From Arthrobacter sp. AL12 (GTDB lineage: Bacteria; Actinomycetota; Actinomycetes; Actinomycetales; Micrococcaceae): DNA of 64,000 nucleotides. The stretch is from NCBI RefSeq assembly GCF_029960645.1, contig NZ_JASBQY010000015.1:1-64000 (forward strand), written 5' to 3'. Position numbers and translations under genes: made by a program. This document shows, one piece after another, positions 9,801 through 16,449 of this stretch (its first letter is position 1; the number at the start of each line of letters is the position of its first letter). The notes beneath the pieces are model-generated. The model had not been told where the DNA came from. It did no database searches and saw only the letters and a list, made by a program, of their open reading frames with translations.

Positions 9801-9845
9801 CGCCGTGCCCGGAGCGTGTTCGAGCGGGTTTTCTATGGCCAGTAG
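6834..9845 (+). CDS. glnE: Bifunctional glutamine synthetase adenylyltransferase / adenylyl-removing enzyme
   Basis: GlnE attaches and removes AMP on the regulatory Tyr of GlnA1, tuning ammonia assimilation. The 1003 residues hold two nucleotidyltransferase halves with matching motifs: GMGKCGARELNYISDVDVIYV with DANLRPEGKSGPL in the N-terminal half, and AMGRQGGREIGYGSDADVMYVH with DADLRPEGKRGPM in the C-terminal half, each carrying the GS-x10-DxD pattern. Helical domains lie between and after them. Start is the GTG at 6834, nine bases after glnA2, so the two are an operon. Its substrate, glnA1, is at 11.1-12.5 kb on the other strand. Confidence 0.95.
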   Translation: MSLARRLIAAGFSDLENGERWLAAPELVGLDQDLLFAGLQLAANPDTALQSLVRLIEKHPDLRKLAVADPERSEPMYRVLGASEALGEFLIRHPEHLDAFEVTASPEPRAADAAELRSRLLRSVQADPKSARPVAALTGQEGYVALRTEYRRGLVELAVKDLCAADPLDFMPAAGAELADLAGAAIEAALAVSRAEAVEHFSATEVADVGLAVIGMGKCGARELNYISDVDVIYVIESDELDDSRANTIGTALASGISRAIMSIGREPGLWEVDANLRPEGKSGPLVRTLASHESYYARWAESWEFQALLKARTIAGDTELGARYEAAVAPLIWSSAGREGFVESVRSMRRRVTEHIPAEEEQRQIKLGRGGLRDVEFTVQLLQLVHGKSDESLRCRDTTSAIAALSAGGYIGRSDAAEFDRDYRYLRLLEHRIQLFQMRRTHLMPVKEASLRALAKAVLGPFSSERPKPDALVAAWRKTKRSVRELHERIFYRPLLNTAAALSSEEARLSPEAAQGRLAALGYLDPRGAMRHIEALTAGVSRRAALQRQLLPVLLGWLAEGVDPDAGLLAFRRVSEALGTTHWYLGMLRDSTAAAERLCHVLSNSRLIADLLEVSPESVAWLGSDKELLPLTYEAQWLEIVSKMSRHAEPESAMRLIRLIRRREILRIAIADSAGLLDQDQVGAALADTDRAAVLGALRVAENVVTAEEPLKTHVLVVAMGRQGGREIGYGSDADVMYVHRGLPGVPEDEAQQQALQIVSRLSSLLTQPLKPAILAERVLMVDADLRPEGKRGPMVRSLESYAEYYRRWSLVWEAQALLRARPMAGDDQLGAAFVALINPIRYPESLSEQDAREVRRVKARVEAERLPRGADPARHLKLGRGGLSDVEWLAQLLQLQHAGQHPGLRTTSTVEALEAAAAAGILDAEDAVILLRAWRLASRIRSANVIWTGRASDVLPSSRRDLEAVARWCGYGQGNAAALEEDYLRLSRRARSVFERVFYGQ

Positions 9846-9884
9846 CGTTGCCGGCAGGGGCTGACACGCGCCGGGCGCCGGTGC

Positions 9885-9890
9885 TACTTT
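9885..9890 (+). promoter_or_regulatory. -10 element of leaderless VOC gene at 9897
   Basis: TACTTT is followed by six bases and the ATG at 9897. No Shine-Dalgarno sequence is present. Confidence 0.5.
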
Positions 9891-9896
9891 GGGCCC

Positions 9897-10313
9897 ATGG
9901 CGAAGCAAATGTTCCTGAATCTCCCCGTGAAGGACCTCGACACATCGGTGCAGTTCTTCACCGCGCTGGGGTTTTCCTTCAATCCCGACTTCACCGATGA
10001 GAACGCCACGTGCATGATCATCAACGACGACGCGTTTGTGATGCTGCTGGTGGAGAATTACTTCAAGACCTTTACGTCCAAACCCATTGCCGACGCCCGC
10101 AGCACCACCGAGGCGATCATGTCCTTCTCCCTGGGCAGCCGCGAAGCCGTGGACGAGCTGGTCCGGACGGCCCTCACTGCCGGTGGGGCCCCGTCCGAGG
10201 AAGCCCAGGACTACGGCTTTATGTACACCCACAGCTTCCAGGATCCGGACGGCCATCTGTGGGAAGTCTTCTGGATGGACCCGGCCGGGCCGCCCAAGGA
10301 CGCGGCGCTCTGA
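9897..10313 (+). CDS. VOC family protein (glyoxalase/dioxygenase fold)
   Basis: The 138-residue protein has two beta-alpha-beta-beta-beta modules typical of the vicinal oxygen chelate fold, beginning MFLNLPVKDLDTSVQFF and ending with the metal-ligand type segment DPDGHLWEVFW. It resembles the group often annotated as lactoylglutathione lyase-like or extradiol dioxygenase-like. The substrate is not known. The leaderless -10 element supports the ATG at 9897 and shows that it does not depend on the glnE transcript, though read-through from glnE 51 bases upstream is possible. Confidence 0.85.
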   Translation: MAKQMFLNLPVKDLDTSVQFFTALGFSFNPDFTDENATCMIINDDAFVMLLVENYFKTFTSKPIADARSTTEAIMSFSLGSREAVDELVRTALTAGGAPSEEAQDYGFMYTHSFQDPDGHLWEVFWMDPAGPPKDAAL

Positions 10314-10355
10314 GCTGACCGAAGCACCCGGAGGCGGGGCGCCCGCCGGTGTGGG

Positions 10356-10361
10356 TAGGCT
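10356..10361 (+). promoter_or_regulatory. -10 element of leaderless GNAT gene at 10368
   Basis: TAGGCT, six bases, then ATG. The same hexamer and spacing occur in front of the genes at 12826 and 57246. Confidence 0.55.
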
Positions 10362-10367
10362 TGTTTT

Positions 10368-10883
10368 ATGGCTGGAAACGTGTGGCTGCTGCCGCTGAAG
10401 GACCTCGACGACGACGCCCGCGACATCAAGCTCGGGGAGATTGCCGGACTCGAGGTCCTGGACGGCCAGCGCAGGTTCGTCGGCGAACCGCTGCGAATGA
10501 TACTGATCGGGCTGGAAGAGGATTCCCGGCACCCCTTCGTGATCGACGCCAACGGATCCGCCGTCGGCGTCCTGACACTGCAGACCGGAGCCGCGACGCT
10601 GGCCGGCTGGGCCGATGACGACTCGGTGTGGCTGTTGCGTGGATTCCTGATCGACCGCCGGCAGCAGGGCAAGGGCCTGGGCACGCTGGCAGCGGAGGCC
10701 TCGGTGCGGGCCGCCGGGAAACTGACGGCAGCCCTCGGCGGCGGGCAGGCCGGCGTCGTGCTCTCGGTCAACGAACAAAACCCGGCCGGGCAGGGCGCCT
10801 ACCGCAAGGCCGGGTTTGAGGACCGCGGCCGGTACCTGGGCGGCGACGCCGGCCCGCAGCGGAGCATGTACCGGCCCTTCTGA
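10368..10883 (+). CDS. GNAT family N-acetyltransferase
   Basis: The 171-residue protein shows the GNAT core: a strand ending VWLLRGFLIDRRQQGKGLGTLA, in which the acetyl-CoA loop is Q-G-K-G-L-G, followed by VVLSVNEQNPAGQGAYRKAGFEDRG, the usual motif B with the Tyr near the active site. Acceptor substrate unknown. It follows the VOC gene by 54 bases but carries its own -10 element. It converges on glnA1, with a shared hairpin terminator in between. Confidence 0.88.
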   Translation: MAGNVWLLPLKDLDDDARDIKLGEIAGLEVLDGQRRFVGEPLRMILIGLEEDSRHPFVIDANGSAVGVLTLQTGAATLAGWADDDSVWLLRGFLIDRRQQGKGLGTLAAEASVRAAGKLTAALGGGQAGVVLSVNEQNPAGQGAYRKAGFEDRGRYLGGDAGPQRSMYRPF

Positions 10884-11042
10884 TCCGCCAACGGAAATGC
10901 CGGTTCTAAGGCCCGCAACTGCCATGGGAAGCTATCACAACCTGTCTCGGCGTCTGCAGGCAGGCCGTGCACAGGAAGTACGGGAAGCGCTGAGCCGGCC
11001 TGCGGGCGGCGGCGGCTTGATGGCCAATGGCTTAAAAGACAA

Positions 11043-11070
11043 GCGGCCCCCACCGTAAGGTGAGGGCCGC
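11043..11070. terminator. Hairpin terminator between GNAT gene and glnA1
   Basis: Two 12-base arms, GCGGCCCCCACC and GGTGAGGGCCGC, pair with one mismatch around a GTAA loop. The hairpin lies between two convergent genes and can serve both strands. Confidence 0.75.
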
Positions 11071-11102
11071 CGTCGGGCAGTCCCCTGAGGGTCAGCCTCT
11101 AG

Positions 11103-12527
11103 CTAGACGCCGTAGTACAGCTCGAACTCGTACGGGTTCGGGCGCAGCGAGAGCGGACGGATCTCGTTCTCGTACTTGTACTCGATCCAGGTGTCGATCA
11201 GGTCCTGGGTGAAGACGCCGCCGGCCTGGAGGAACTCGTTGTCCTCGGCCAGTGCATCCAGGGCCTCTTCGAGCGTGCCGGGGGCCTTGGGGATGTCCTT
11301 GGCTTCCTCGGCGGGGAGCTCGTAAAGGTCCTTGTCGATCGGGGCCGGCGGTTCGATGCGGTTGCGGATGCCGTCAATGCCGGCCATCAGCTGGGCAGCG
11401 AAGGCCAGGTAGGGGTTGGAAGAGGGGTCCGGAGCGCGGAACTCGATGCGCTTGGCCTTCGGGTTGGAGCCCGTGATCGGGATGCGGATGCCGGCGGAGC
11501 GGTTGCCCTGCGAGTAGACCATGTTGACCGGAGCTTCGAAGCCCTTGACCAGGCGGCGGTAGGAGTTCACCGTCGGGTTGGTGAAGGCCAGCACGGCGGA
11601 GGAGTGCTTCAGCAGGCCGCCAATGTACCAGCGGGCCATGTCGGACAGGCCGGCGTAGCCCTTTTCGTCGTAGAACAGCGGCTCGCCATTGGTCCACAGC
11701 GACTGGTGGCAGTGCATGCCCGAGCCGTTGTCACCGAAGACCGGCTTCGGCATGAAGGTGACCGACTTGCCCCAGGCATCGGCGGTGTTCTTGATGACGT
11801 ACTTGAACTTCTGCAGGTCATCAGCCGCATGGGTCAGCGTGGTGAACTTGTAGTTGATCTCAGCCTGGCCGGCGGAACCGACTTCGTGGTGGCTGCGCTC
11901 GACCTCAAGGCCGGCCTCGTCCAGGTTGATGCACATGGCATCGCGGAGGTCCGCCTGCTTGTCGGTGGGGGAGACCGGGAAGTAGCCGCCCTTGACCGGG
12001 GTCTTGTAGCCGAGGTTTCCGCCCTCTTCTTCGCGGCCGGTGTTCCAGTGCGCTTCCTCGGAATCGATCTTGTAGAAGCTGCCCTGCGGGGAGGACTGGT
12101 ACTGCACGTTGTCGAAGACGAAGAACTCGGCCTCGGGTGCAAAGAATGCGGTGTCGGCGATGCCGGTGGAAGCCAGGTAGGCCTCGGCCTTCTCGGCTAC
12201 GCCGCGCGGATCACGGTGGTACGGGTCACCGGTGCGCGGGTTCACGATCGAGAAGTTCAGCGCGAGGGTCTTCTCCATGCGGAACGTGTCGAGGAACGCC
12301 GTTGTGACGTCCGGGATGAGCTGCATGTCCGACTCGGCGATGCCCTGGAAGCCGCGGATCGAAGATCCGTCGAAGAGCTGGCCGTTGACGAAGAAGTCCG
12401 CGTCAACGCTCTTGGCGGGCACATTGAAGTGCTGCTGCACGCCAGGGAGATCGGTGAAGCGAATATCGACGAACTTAACGTCTTCGTCTTTGATGAACTT
12501 GAGGACTTCGTCCGCAGTCTTGAACAT
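11103..12527 (-). CDS. glnA: Type I glutamine synthetase, main ammonia-assimilating enzyme
   Basis: The 474-residue product is a GSI-beta enzyme, usually a cytoplasmic dodecamer. It has the [10 protein letters not shown] latch, [11 protein letters not shown] metal site, [32 protein letters not shown] and [15 protein letters not shown] segments. The adenylylation Tyr is present as Y402 in KDLYELP, so it is a GlnE target, unlike GlnA2. AAGGAG five bases before the ATG fixes the start. Upstream lies a GlnR-type box and a candidate -10, giving a leader of about 110 bases. Control therefore appears to be both transcriptional and by adenylylation. Confidence 0.97.
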   Translation of the reverse strand: MFKTADEVLKFIKDEDVKFVDIRFTDLPGVQQHFNVPAKSVDADFFVNGQLFDGSSIRGFQGIAESDMQLIPDVTTAFLDTFRMEKTLALNFSIVNPRTGDPYHRDPRGVAEKAEAYLASTGIADTAFFAPEAEFFVFDNVQYQSSPQGSFYKIDSEEAHWNTGREEEGGNLGYKTPVKGGYFPVSPTDKQADLRDAMCINLDEAGLEVERSHHEVGSAGQAEINYKFTTLTHAADDLQKFKYVIKNTADAWGKSVTFMPKPVFGDNGSGMHCHQSLWTNGEPLFYDEKGYAGLSDMARWYIGGLLKHSSAVLAFTNPTVNSYRRLVKGFEAPVNMVYSQGNRSAGIRIPITGSNPKAKRIEFRAPDPSSNPYLAFAAQLMAGIDGIRNRIEPPAPIDKDLYELPAEEAKDIPKAPGTLEEALDALAEDNEFLQAGGVFTQDLIDTWIEYKYENEIRPLSLRPNPYEFELYYGV

Positions 12528-12643
12528 CTATGCTCCTTATGCATGTGAAAGATCTGGCCATCAGGCCGTGTGGTCCAGCGCAATCCGACAGCGGGGAAAA
12601 CACAAAGGTGCCCCCCGCTCCTGTGCCGCTAGCAACTGTTACC

Positions 12644-12649
12644 AGCCTA
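12644..12649 (-). promoter_or_regulatory. Candidate -10 element of glnA
   Basis: TAGGCT on the minus strand lies ten bases downstream of the GlnR-like box and no good -35 hexamer precedes it, as expected of an activator-dependent promoter. The inferred transcription start is near 12637. Confidence 0.4.
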
Positions 12650-12659
12650 AGGACACGGG

Positions 12660-12697
12660 ATTTCCCCCCGGTGTCCGCTTTGTTTCCGGCAGGTTAC
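12660..12697 (-). promoter_or_regulatory. GlnR-type binding site upstream of glnA
   Basis: Read on the minus strand, four 5-base elements occur with 6-base spacers: GTAAC, GAAAC, GACAC and GAAAT. This fits the a-b-a-b pattern gTnAc-N6-GaAAc known for GlnR in streptomycetes and mycobacteria. It is centred about 41 bases upstream of the inferred start, a usual place for activation. No glnR gene is in the window. Confidence 0.65.
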
Positions 12698-12813
12698 AGA
12701 ATGCCCTGACAGGTAAACGGTAGTCGCTGTCCACAACGTGGCCTATCCGTGACCAGAGTGTGGCCCCTGATTGTCCACACTCTGAACAGCGGTGGGAGGC
12801 GTCCATTTGCCGA

Positions 12814-12819
12814 TAGGCT
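12814..12819 (+). promoter_or_regulatory. -10 element of leaderless RDD gene at 12826
   Basis: TAGGCT, six bases, then GTG. The GGAGG that touches the GTG is too close to act as a ribosome-binding site. Confidence 0.5.
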
Positions 12820-12825
12820 TGGAGG

Positions 12826-13263
12826 GTGGTTGATCGTAAAGACATAGGTTCATGGCTCACCGGGCCGGACACGTCCGGCATTTCGAAGTACCCGGGGGAG
12901 CGGCTGGGCCTGCCCGAGTCCGGGCCGGGGTCCATTGCCCGGGCCGGCCGGCGCATCGCCGCCATCTGCGTTGACTGGGCCATCGCGCTGCTGATCAGCA
13001 ACTACGCCTTCGCCGGCGATCCCTGGGCGACCCTGGCCGTGTTCGCCGTCGAACAGGCGCTGCTCGTCGGCACCCTGGGCTACAGCATCGGCCACCGGAT
13101 GGTGGGGATCCACGTAGTCCGGCTCAGCGGCGGCCCCGCCGGCCCCGTGCCGGCCCTGGTCCGCAGCCTCCTCGTCTGCCTCGTGATCCCCGCCGTCATC
13201 TTCGACCCGGACCACCGCGGGCTCCACGACAAGGCCATGAACACCGTCCTGGTCCGGATGTAG
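12826..13263 (+). CDS. RDD family membrane protein
   Basis: The 145-residue protein has the RDD arrangement: an Arg in the ARAGRRIAAICVDWAIALL helix, a middle helix, GYSIGHRMVGIHVVRL, and a C-terminal helix ending with DPDHRGLHDKAMNTVLV. The family is of unknown function; some members have been linked to ion transport. GTG at 12826 is chosen because of the -10 spacing. In related genomes such a gene commonly sits next to glnA. Confidence 0.85.
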   Translation: MVDRKDIGSWLTGPDTSGISKYPGERLGLPESGPGSIARAGRRIAAICVDWAIALLISNYAFAGDPWATLAVFAVEQALLVGTLGYSIGHRMVGIHVVRLSGGPAGPVPALVRSLLVCLVIPAVIFDPDHRGLHDKAMNTVLVRM

Positions 13264-13329
13264 CCTCCGCCGCGACCCGCCCGGCCGCCGCGCGCGAATT
13301 GCCGCGACCGCCTCGTTGATTTGAAGCGG

Positions 13330-13704
13330 CTAAACGCCGGCGGTCTCGCCGGCCGGCTCCTGCACCGGCTGCGCAGCGTCCTGCCCGGCCTTGACCGTCA
13401 GGTACCCGTGGCGGCCCGCCCAGCGCTCAAACCAGACCGTGGCGAACGGCAACACCGCTGCCGCCCCCGCGAACAGGGCCACCCGGAACGGCCAGCGCTG
13501 CAGGCCCCACAAGCTCAGTGCCGCGATCCCGTAGCCGACAAAAAGTGCGCCGTGGATCGGGCCCGCGATCTGCACCCCGAATTCCGTGGTCCGGGTGACC
13601 CACTTGAGGAACATGCCCACCAGCAGTGCGGCCCAGCTGAAGGCCTCGGCGATGGCCAGGAACCGGAAGATGCGGATCACGGCAGAAGTGGACGGACGTT
13701 TCAT
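13330..13704 (-). CDS. DUF3817 domain membrane protein
   Basis: The 124-residue protein has three hydrophobic helices and the conserved DUF3817 pattern: FRFLAIAEAFSWAALLVGMFLKW with a central Glu, then GPIHGALFVGY with a conserved His, followed by a third helix. A Gln/Pro-rich tail ends it. Function unknown. GGAG lies nine bases before the ATG. The downstream hairpin of DUF4191 and this gene's own reading direction suggest a separate transcript. Confidence 0.85.
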   Translation of the reverse strand: MKRPSTSAVIRIFRFLAIAEAFSWAALLVGMFLKWVTRTTEFGVQIAGPIHGALFVGYGIAALSLWGLQRWPFRVALFAGAAAVLPFATVWFERWAGRHGYLTVKAGQDAAQPVQEPAGETAGV

Positions 13705-13757
13705 GGCGGGGGTCTCCGGGTTCTGTCCCGAGGGGACGGTATGGGCTGGGCAAAGGA

Positions 13758-13799
13758 AACGCCCCGGCTGCCGGCCTGAAAGGCGGGTACCGGGGCGTT
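13758..13799. terminator. Hairpin terminator after DUF4191 gene
   Basis: AACGCCCCGG at 13758-13767 pairs perfectly with CCGGGGCGTT at 13790-13799. It lies just downstream of the DUF4191 stop on the minus strand. Confidence 0.75.
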
Positions 13800-13817
13800 C
13801 CTGCAGGCTGGCGTGGC

Positions 13818-14579
13818 TTAGCGTCCGCGGGCCGCCTTGCGGTCCGGGCGGGCCTTGTAGGGATCGATGCCCTTGGGGATGGGCAGACGGCTTCCGAGCG
13901 ACGAGATGCGCTTGGAAACCGTGCTGACCTCGAGCTTGGTCAGCTCATTCTTCATCTTGGTCATCTTCTTGGCGACCTGGCTGATCGGAACCTGGCCCTC
14001 GCCGCGGCCGCTTTCAATCACGTGGATGGTGACGTTGGGCAGGATGCGCGCGAGCCGTTTGCGTTCGGCGTCGAGCAACGGCTTGACGCGGGCACTGGGG
14101 CCCTCGCTGACCAGGACCACGCCGGGACGGCCGATGGCGCGGAAAACGGCGTCCTGGGTGCGGGGGTTCACCGCGACAGGCTGCTCTTCGACGATCCAGC
14201 CGCGCTTGAGTGTGCCCAGCGCCGCACCCGAGGCGCCCGGCTGGTTTTCAATCCGGGCGAAGGCGGCGCGCTCGGCGCGGCGGGACAGGATCAGCGTGGC
14301 CGCGAGAAGGCCCAGCGGGAGGCCGATGAGCAGGCCCGTGATCCAGTTGTCCAGCAGGAATCCGATGACGAAGCTGACAGCCACGACACCGAGGAACGCC
14401 AGCAGCATGAGCCACGGAATCATCGGATCGTGCTGGCGGGTCATCTGGAAGACCTCGCGGATCTGCTTCAGACGGCTCGGCTTCTTGACCTTGGCCACCT
14501 TGGGCTTTCGGGAAAAGAGGCCGCGCTTCGGAGCATCAGAAGCCGGAGTGGAGTTGCTGGAATCAGGGGAATTCGCCAT
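13818..14579 (-). CDS. DUF4191 domain membrane protein
   Basis: The 253-residue protein has a charged N-terminal stretch rich in Ser and Lys, a conserved KQIREVFQMTRQHDP segment, two adjacent transmembrane helices (about residues 57-100), and a C-terminal cytoplasmic domain that ends in a basic tail. This is the DUF4191 family, which is restricted to actinobacteria and typically lies next to lipA. Function unknown. AAGG precedes the ATG by a short spacer. It is separated from lipA by a hairpin. Confidence 0.88.
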   Translation of the reverse strand: MANSPDSSNSTPASDAPKRGLFSRKPKVAKVKKPSRLKQIREVFQMTRQHDPMIPWLMLLAFLGVVAVSFVIGFLLDNWITGLLIGLPLGLLAATLILSRRAERAAFARIENQPGASGAALGTLKRGWIVEEQPVAVNPRTQDAVFRAIGRPGVVLVSEGPSARVKPLLDAERKRLARILPNVTIHVIESGRGEGQVPISQVAKKMTKMKNELTKLEVSTVSKRISSLGSRLPIPKGIDPYKARPDRKAARGR

Positions 14580-14603
14580 AGTGCCTTAATTCTACGTGAT
14601 GGA

Positions 14604-14650
14604 CGGCGAAGGGCCGGACGCCGGATTCCTCCGGTGCCGGCCCTTCGCCG
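14604..14650. terminator. Hairpin terminator after lipA
   Basis: CGGCGAAGGGCCGG at 14604-14617 is perfectly complementary to 14637-14650, and the intervening bases form a further short stem. It lies between lipA and the DUF4191 gene, which would reduce read-through from lipA. Confidence 0.75.
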
Positions 14651-14668
14651 CGATCATGGCAACTGGTT

Positions 14669-15676
14669 TCAGGCGCGCGCCGCGAGCAGCGAACTGGCTT
14701 CCTGGCGGGTGCTGCCGGAGCTTTCGATGTGGGCCAGCTGGGCCGGGATCTCCAGGCCCTTCTTGCGCATCGCGGTGGCCCAGAGCCGGCCTGCACGGTA
14801 GGAGGAGCGCACCAGCGGACCGCTCATGACTCCCAGGAAACCGATCTCGTCGGCTTCCTGCTGCAGATCCACGAACTCCTGCGGCTTGACCCAGCGGTCA
14901 ACCGGCAGGTGCCGCTCGCTCGGGCGCAGGTACTGGGTGATGGTGATCAGGTCGCAGCCGGCGTCGTGCAGGTCCCGGAGCGCCTCGGAGATTTCCTCGC
15001 GGGTCTCGCCCATGCCCAGGATCAGGTTGGACTTGGTGACCATGCCGAGGTTGCGGCCCTGCGTGATGACGTCCAGCGACCGCTCGTAGCGGAAGGCCGG
15101 ACGGATGCGCTTGAAAATCCGCGGGACGGTCTCGACGTTGTGGGCAAACACCTCGGGCTTGGAGTCGCAGATCGCTTCGATGTGCTCCGGCTTGCCGGAG
15201 AAATCGGGAATCAGGAGCTCGACGCCGGTGCCCGGGTTGAGTTCGTGGATCTTGCGGACCGTTTCGGCGTAGAGCCAGACGCCCTCGTCGGCGAGGTCGT
15301 CGCGGGCCACACCGGTAACCGTGGCGTAGCGGAGCTGCATCGCCAGGACCGAGCGGGCCACCTTCGTGGGTTCGAAAACGTCCACGGGGGAGGGCTTGCC
15401 GGTGTCGATCTGGCAGAAATCGCAGCGCCGGGTGCATTCGGAGCCGCCGATCAGGAAGGTGGCTTCCTTGTCTTCCCAGCATTCGAAGATGTTGGGGCAG
15501 CCGGCCTCTTCGCACACGGTGTGAAGGCCCTCTTTTTTGACGAGGTTCTTGAGCTGCACGTACTCGGGGCCCATCTGGACCTTGGCCTTGATCCATTCCG
15601 GCTTGCGTTCCACCGGGGTGGCCGCATTGCGCTGCTCGATACGCAGCATTTTCCGGCCTTCTGGTGCCAGGGTCAC
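14669..15676 (-). CDS. lipA: Lipoyl synthase (radical SAM)
   Basis: LipA inserts two sulfurs into protein-bound octanoyl groups to make lipoyl cofactors. The 335 residues carry the N-terminal auxiliary cluster motif C-x4-C-x5-C ([12 protein letters not shown]), the radical SAM motif CTRRCDFC, and the C-terminal RSSY motif that supplies the conserved Ser ligand. The start is GTG at 15676, with AAGGAG seven bases upstream, and overlaps the lipB stop by four bases (GTGA), so translation is coupled. Its products are used by the E2 proteins at 26.2-28.0 kb. Confidence 0.97.
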   Translation of the reverse strand: MTLAPEGRKMLRIEQRNAATPVERKPEWIKAKVQMGPEYVQLKNLVKKEGLHTVCEEAGCPNIFECWEDKEATFLIGGSECTRRCDFCQIDTGKPSPVDVFEPTKVARSVLAMQLRYATVTGVARDDLADEGVWLYAETVRKIHELNPGTGVELLIPDFSGKPEHIEAICDSKPEVFAHNVETVPRIFKRIRPAFRYERSLDVITQGRNLGMVTKSNLILGMGETREEISEALRDLHDAGCDLITITQYLRPSERHLPVDRWVKPQEFVDLQQEADEIGFLGVMSGPLVRSSYRAGRLWATAMRKKGLEIPAQLAHIESSGSTRQEASSLLAARA

Positions 15677-16341
15677 AGTAGAGCTCCTTCATGGGTTGCA
15701 ACTAGCGCTTCTTCATTGTTGCGCAGTTCTTCGATGATCCGCGACACGAGGTCGGCGGGGGTGACGTTCCGGCCCGTCTCCTGCGCGATGGTGGTGACGC
15801 CGGCGTCGGTGATCCCGCAGGCGATGATCTGGGCGTACGGCGCCAGGTCGTTGTTGCAGTTGATCGCGAAGCCGTGCATGGTGACGCCCTCGTGGACGCG
15901 GATGCCGATCGCGGCAATCTTGCGTGCGGGGCCCTTCCCGTCCTGCTCGATCCAGACCCCGGCACGGCCCTTGATCCGGACCGCTTCGATGCCGTAGTCG
16001 GCCAGGACGGCGATGATGACGGCTTCCAGCCGCTCCACGTAGTCGCGGATCCCGGCCGGGTTCCTGAGCTTGATGACGGGGTAGCCGACCAGCTGTCCCG
16101 GGCCGTGCCAGGTGAGCTTGCCGCCGCGGTCCACCGGGACGACCGGCGTGCCGTCAAAGGGGCGTTCGTGGTCTTCCGTGCGTTTGCCGGCCGTGTAGAC
16201 GGCGGCGTGCTCCAGCAGCAGGACCGTGCTGGGTGCGGTGCCGGCGAGGACCCTCCCATGGAGTTCGCGCTGGATGTCCCAGCCGCGCGTGTAATCGACG
16301 AATTCCGGGTCGAGACCCAGCTGGGAGAACTCAAGAGTCAT
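15673..16341 (-). CDS. lipB: Octanoyl-[ACP]:protein N-octanoyltransferase
   Basis: LipB moves octanoate from acyl carrier protein onto the lipoyl-domain lysine. The 222-residue protein has the family signatures [30 protein letters not shown], the KIAAIGIRV segment with the catalytic Lys, and [11 protein letters not shown]. The Cys of [11 protein letters not shown] is the likely catalytic Cys. A -10-like TAAGCT seven bases before the ATG at 16341 supports this start; a much longer open frame upstream is antisense to the kinase gene and is rejected. It forms an operon with lipA. Confidence 0.95.
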   Translation of the reverse strand: MTLEFSQLGLDPEFVDYTRGWDIQRELHGRVLAGTAPSTVLLLEHAAVYTAGKRTEDHERPFDGTPVVPVDRGGKLTWHGPGQLVGYPVIKLRNPAGIRDYVERLEAVIIAVLADYGIEAVRIKGRAGVWIEQDGKGPARKIAAIGIRVHEGVTMHGFAINCNNDLAPYAQIIACGITDAGVTTIAQETGRNVTPADLVSRIIEELRNNEEALVATHEGALL

Positions 16342-16348
16342 GGCATCC

Positions 16349-16354
16349 AGCTTA
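16349..16354 (-). promoter_or_regulatory. -10 element of lipB
   Basis: On the minus strand TAAGCT is followed by seven bases and the lipB ATG, near-leaderless spacing. It lies back to back with the kinase-gene promoter. Confidence 0.4.
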
Positions 16355-16437
16355 GACCCCGGCTGTCGCAGCGGCCGATTCTGTGGCGAAGCTCTCACCC
16401 CCTGTGGATAACTCCTGCAGGATTCCGCCGGATCCGC

Positions 16438-16443
16438 TATTCC
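16438..16443 (+). promoter_or_regulatory. -10 element of leaderless kinase gene at 16450
   Basis: TATTCC, six bases, then ATG. The last base deviates from TANNNT, so this is weaker than its counterparts. Confidence 0.35.
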
Positions 16444-16449
16444 TTGGTT

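Noticed and set aside
15874-16449. 192-residue upstream extension of the kinase gene
   Set aside because: This part is antisense to lipB and has no kinase-like features; a promoter and ATG lie at its end.
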